Positions 5,471 through 6,561 of a DNA stretch of 6,561 nt are shown piece after piece; the stretch's first letter is position 1; each line of letters begins with the position of its first letter. A program made the position numbers and the translations under genes. The stretch lies in contig NZXU01000113.1 in assembly GCA_002698425.1 (NCBI GenBank), positions 1 through 6,561 of the forward strand, written 5' to 3'. The stretch is from Ahrensia sp. (lineage in GTDB: Bacteria; Pseudomonadota; Alphaproteobacteria; Rhizobiales; Rhizobiaceae). The notes under the pieces are model-generated. The model was given only the letters and a program-made list of their open reading frames with translations. It made no database searches and was not told the DNA's origin.

Positions 5471-6561
5471 ATGAAATCCATTGGATTGGCGTCCGTCGCC
5501 GCTGCATCCCTTGCCGTCGCCTTTTCGGGCTCCGCCAAGGCAGAAGACCTCACCCTGTGCTGGGCATCCTGGGACCCGGCGAACGCGCTTGTCGAACTCT
5601 CCAAGGATTTCGAAGCCGAATCCGGCCACTCGATGAGCTTCGAGTTCGTGCCGTGGCCGAATTTCGCCGACCGCATGCTCAACGAGCTGAATTCCGGCGG
5701 CAAGCTGTGCGACCTGATGATCGGCGACAGCCAGTGGATCGGCGGATCGGCCGAGAACGGCCACTACGTCAAGCTCAACGATTTCTTCGATGCCGAGGGC
5801 ATCAAGATGGACGACTTCATCGACGCGACCGTGACCGGCTATTCCGAGTGGCCGAAGAACTCGCCGAACTATTGGGCCCTGCCCGCTTTCGGCGACGTGG
5901 TCGGCTGGACATACCGGAAGGACTGGTTCGAACGTCCAGAGTTGCAGGCCGAGTTCAAGGAGAAATACGGCCGCGATCTCGGCGTTCCGGCGACCTTCGC
6001 CGAACTGAAGGACATCGCCGAGTTCTTCCAGGAGCGCGAGATCGACGGCAACACGGTCTACGGCGCCTCGATCTACACGGAACGCGGCTCCGAGGGCATC
6101 ACCATGGGCGCGATGGACGTGCTCTATTCCTTCGGCTTCAAGTACGAGAATCCCGAAAAAGCCTATGACATGGAAGGCTTCGTCAACGGCCCCGGAGCGG
6201 TCGCGGGGCTGGAATACTACAAGGAACTGTATGAGTGCTGCACGCCGCCCGGCTCTTCGAACGGCTACATGTCGGAGGGCATCGACGCCTTCAAGTCGGG
6301 CCAGGTGGCGCTGCAGATGAACTTCGCCTTCACATGGCCGGGCTTCGAAAGCGACGCCAATGTCGGCAACGGCAAGACCGGCTATTTCGTCAACCCGGCG
6401 GGACCGGACGGCGAGCAGTTCGCGCAGCTTGGCGGCCAGGGCATTTCGGTCGTATCCTATTCCGACAAGCAGGACGCGGCGCTGGAGTACATCAAGTGGT
6501 TCGCGCAACCGGACGTACAGGCCAAGTGGTGGGAAATGGGCGGGTTCTCCTGCCTCAAGGC
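5471..6561 (+). CDS. ABC transporter extracellular solute-binding protein, family 1 (3' end cut off)
   Basis: This is the periplasmic binding subunit of an ABC sugar (or sugar-derivative) importer. The window holds 363 full codons with no stop; family members usually have 400-450 residues, so most of the protein is present. It starts with a Sec signal peptide: Lys2, a hydrophobic core LASVAAASLAVAFSG, and a likely cleavage after Ala24 in SAKA-ED. The mature part shows the family-1 pattern: LTLCWASWDPANAL, FEAESGHSMSFEFVPW, CDLMIGDSQWIGG, the hinge-region ALPAFGDVVGWTYRKDWFE, the ATFAELKDIAEFF segment, AFKSGQVALQMNFAFTWPGF and GGQGISVVSYSDKQDAALEYIKWF. Aromatic residues near 31-34, 127-135 and 286-289 could stack against a sugar ring. 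The mature part has five cysteines (30, 80, 256, 257, 361), many for such a protein, which suggests a disulfide. It has its own promoter with an operator, and permease and ATPase genes probably follow beyond the edge. The substrate cannot be assigned. Confidence 0.93.
   Translation, partial: MKSIGLASVAAASLAVAFSGSAKAEDLTLCWASWDPANALVELSKDFEAESGHSMSFEFVPWPNFADRMLNELNSGGKLCDLMIGDSQWIGGSAENGHYVKLNDFFDAEGIKMDDFIDATVTGYSEWPKNSPNYWALPAFGDVVGWTYRKDWFERPELQAEFKEKYGRDLGVPATFAELKDIAEFFQEREIDGNTVYGASIYTERGSEGITMGAMDVLYSFGFKYENPEKAYDMEGFVNGPGAVAGLEYYKELYECCTPPGSSNGYMSEGIDAFKSGQVALQMNFAFTWPGFESDANVGNGKTGYFVNPAGPDGEQFAQLGGQGISVVSYSDKQDAALEYIKWFAQPDVQAKWWEMGGFSCLK

Noticed and set aside
5330..6508. Long open frame (392 codons) on the minus strand opposite the solute-binding protein and the end of the regulator gene
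   Set aside because: Its protein has no recognisable domain and it lies wholly opposite genes with clear family motifs. Long antisense frames are expected in DNA this GC-rich.

Overview
This window is a GC-rich stretch of a bacterial chromosome or large replicon. The codon use, the form of the lactate dehydrogenase and the gene mix (a LacI regulator, an ABC sugar-binding protein and TRAP transporter genes) suggest an alphaproteobacterium, most likely from the Hyphomicrobiales (rhizobial group). That assignment is an inference from protein style, not from a marker gene. I see no tRNA, rRNA, CRISPR array or insertion sequence.

Layout: (1) lldD (1-1164, +) encodes an FMN-dependent L-lactate dehydrogenase and begins exactly at the left edge. 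(2) A 238-base convergent gap (1165-1402) holds two hairpins, one with a perfect 10-bp stem, and no gene. (3) A minus-strand cluster read from right to left holds a short dctQ (3682-4053), dctM (2388-3689) and a D-2-hydroxyacid dehydrogenase (1403-2323). dctQ lacks its first membrane segment. dctM is interrupted by one in-frame TAG at 3282-3284. No TRAP binding-protein gene (dctP) is present, so the transporter looks decayed while the dehydrogenase behind it looks intact. (4) A divergent control region (4054-4323) lies between this cluster and (5) a LacI-family regulator (4324-5352, +). (6) A 118-base gap carries a promoter with a perfect 18-bp palindrome in its spacer. It precedes (7) a secreted ABC-transporter solute-binding protein of family 1 (5471 to the right edge, 3' end cut off).

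The most informative signal is regulatory. The palindrome before the binding-protein gene has the central CpG expected of a LacI-family operator, and a related imperfect site (12 of 16 bases identical) lies in front of the regulator gene itself. The regulator keeps the hinge leucine (Leu56) that intercalates at such a CpG. The simplest model is a local regulon: the LacI protein represses the ABC uptake operon, represses itself, and may also act on the divergent TRAP/dehydrogenase cluster until its ligand appears. The ligand is probably a sugar or sugar acid, but the sequence does not identify it. The two dehydrogenases at the left act on opposite stereoisomers of 2-hydroxyacids, but they are convergent, so they need not be co-regulated.
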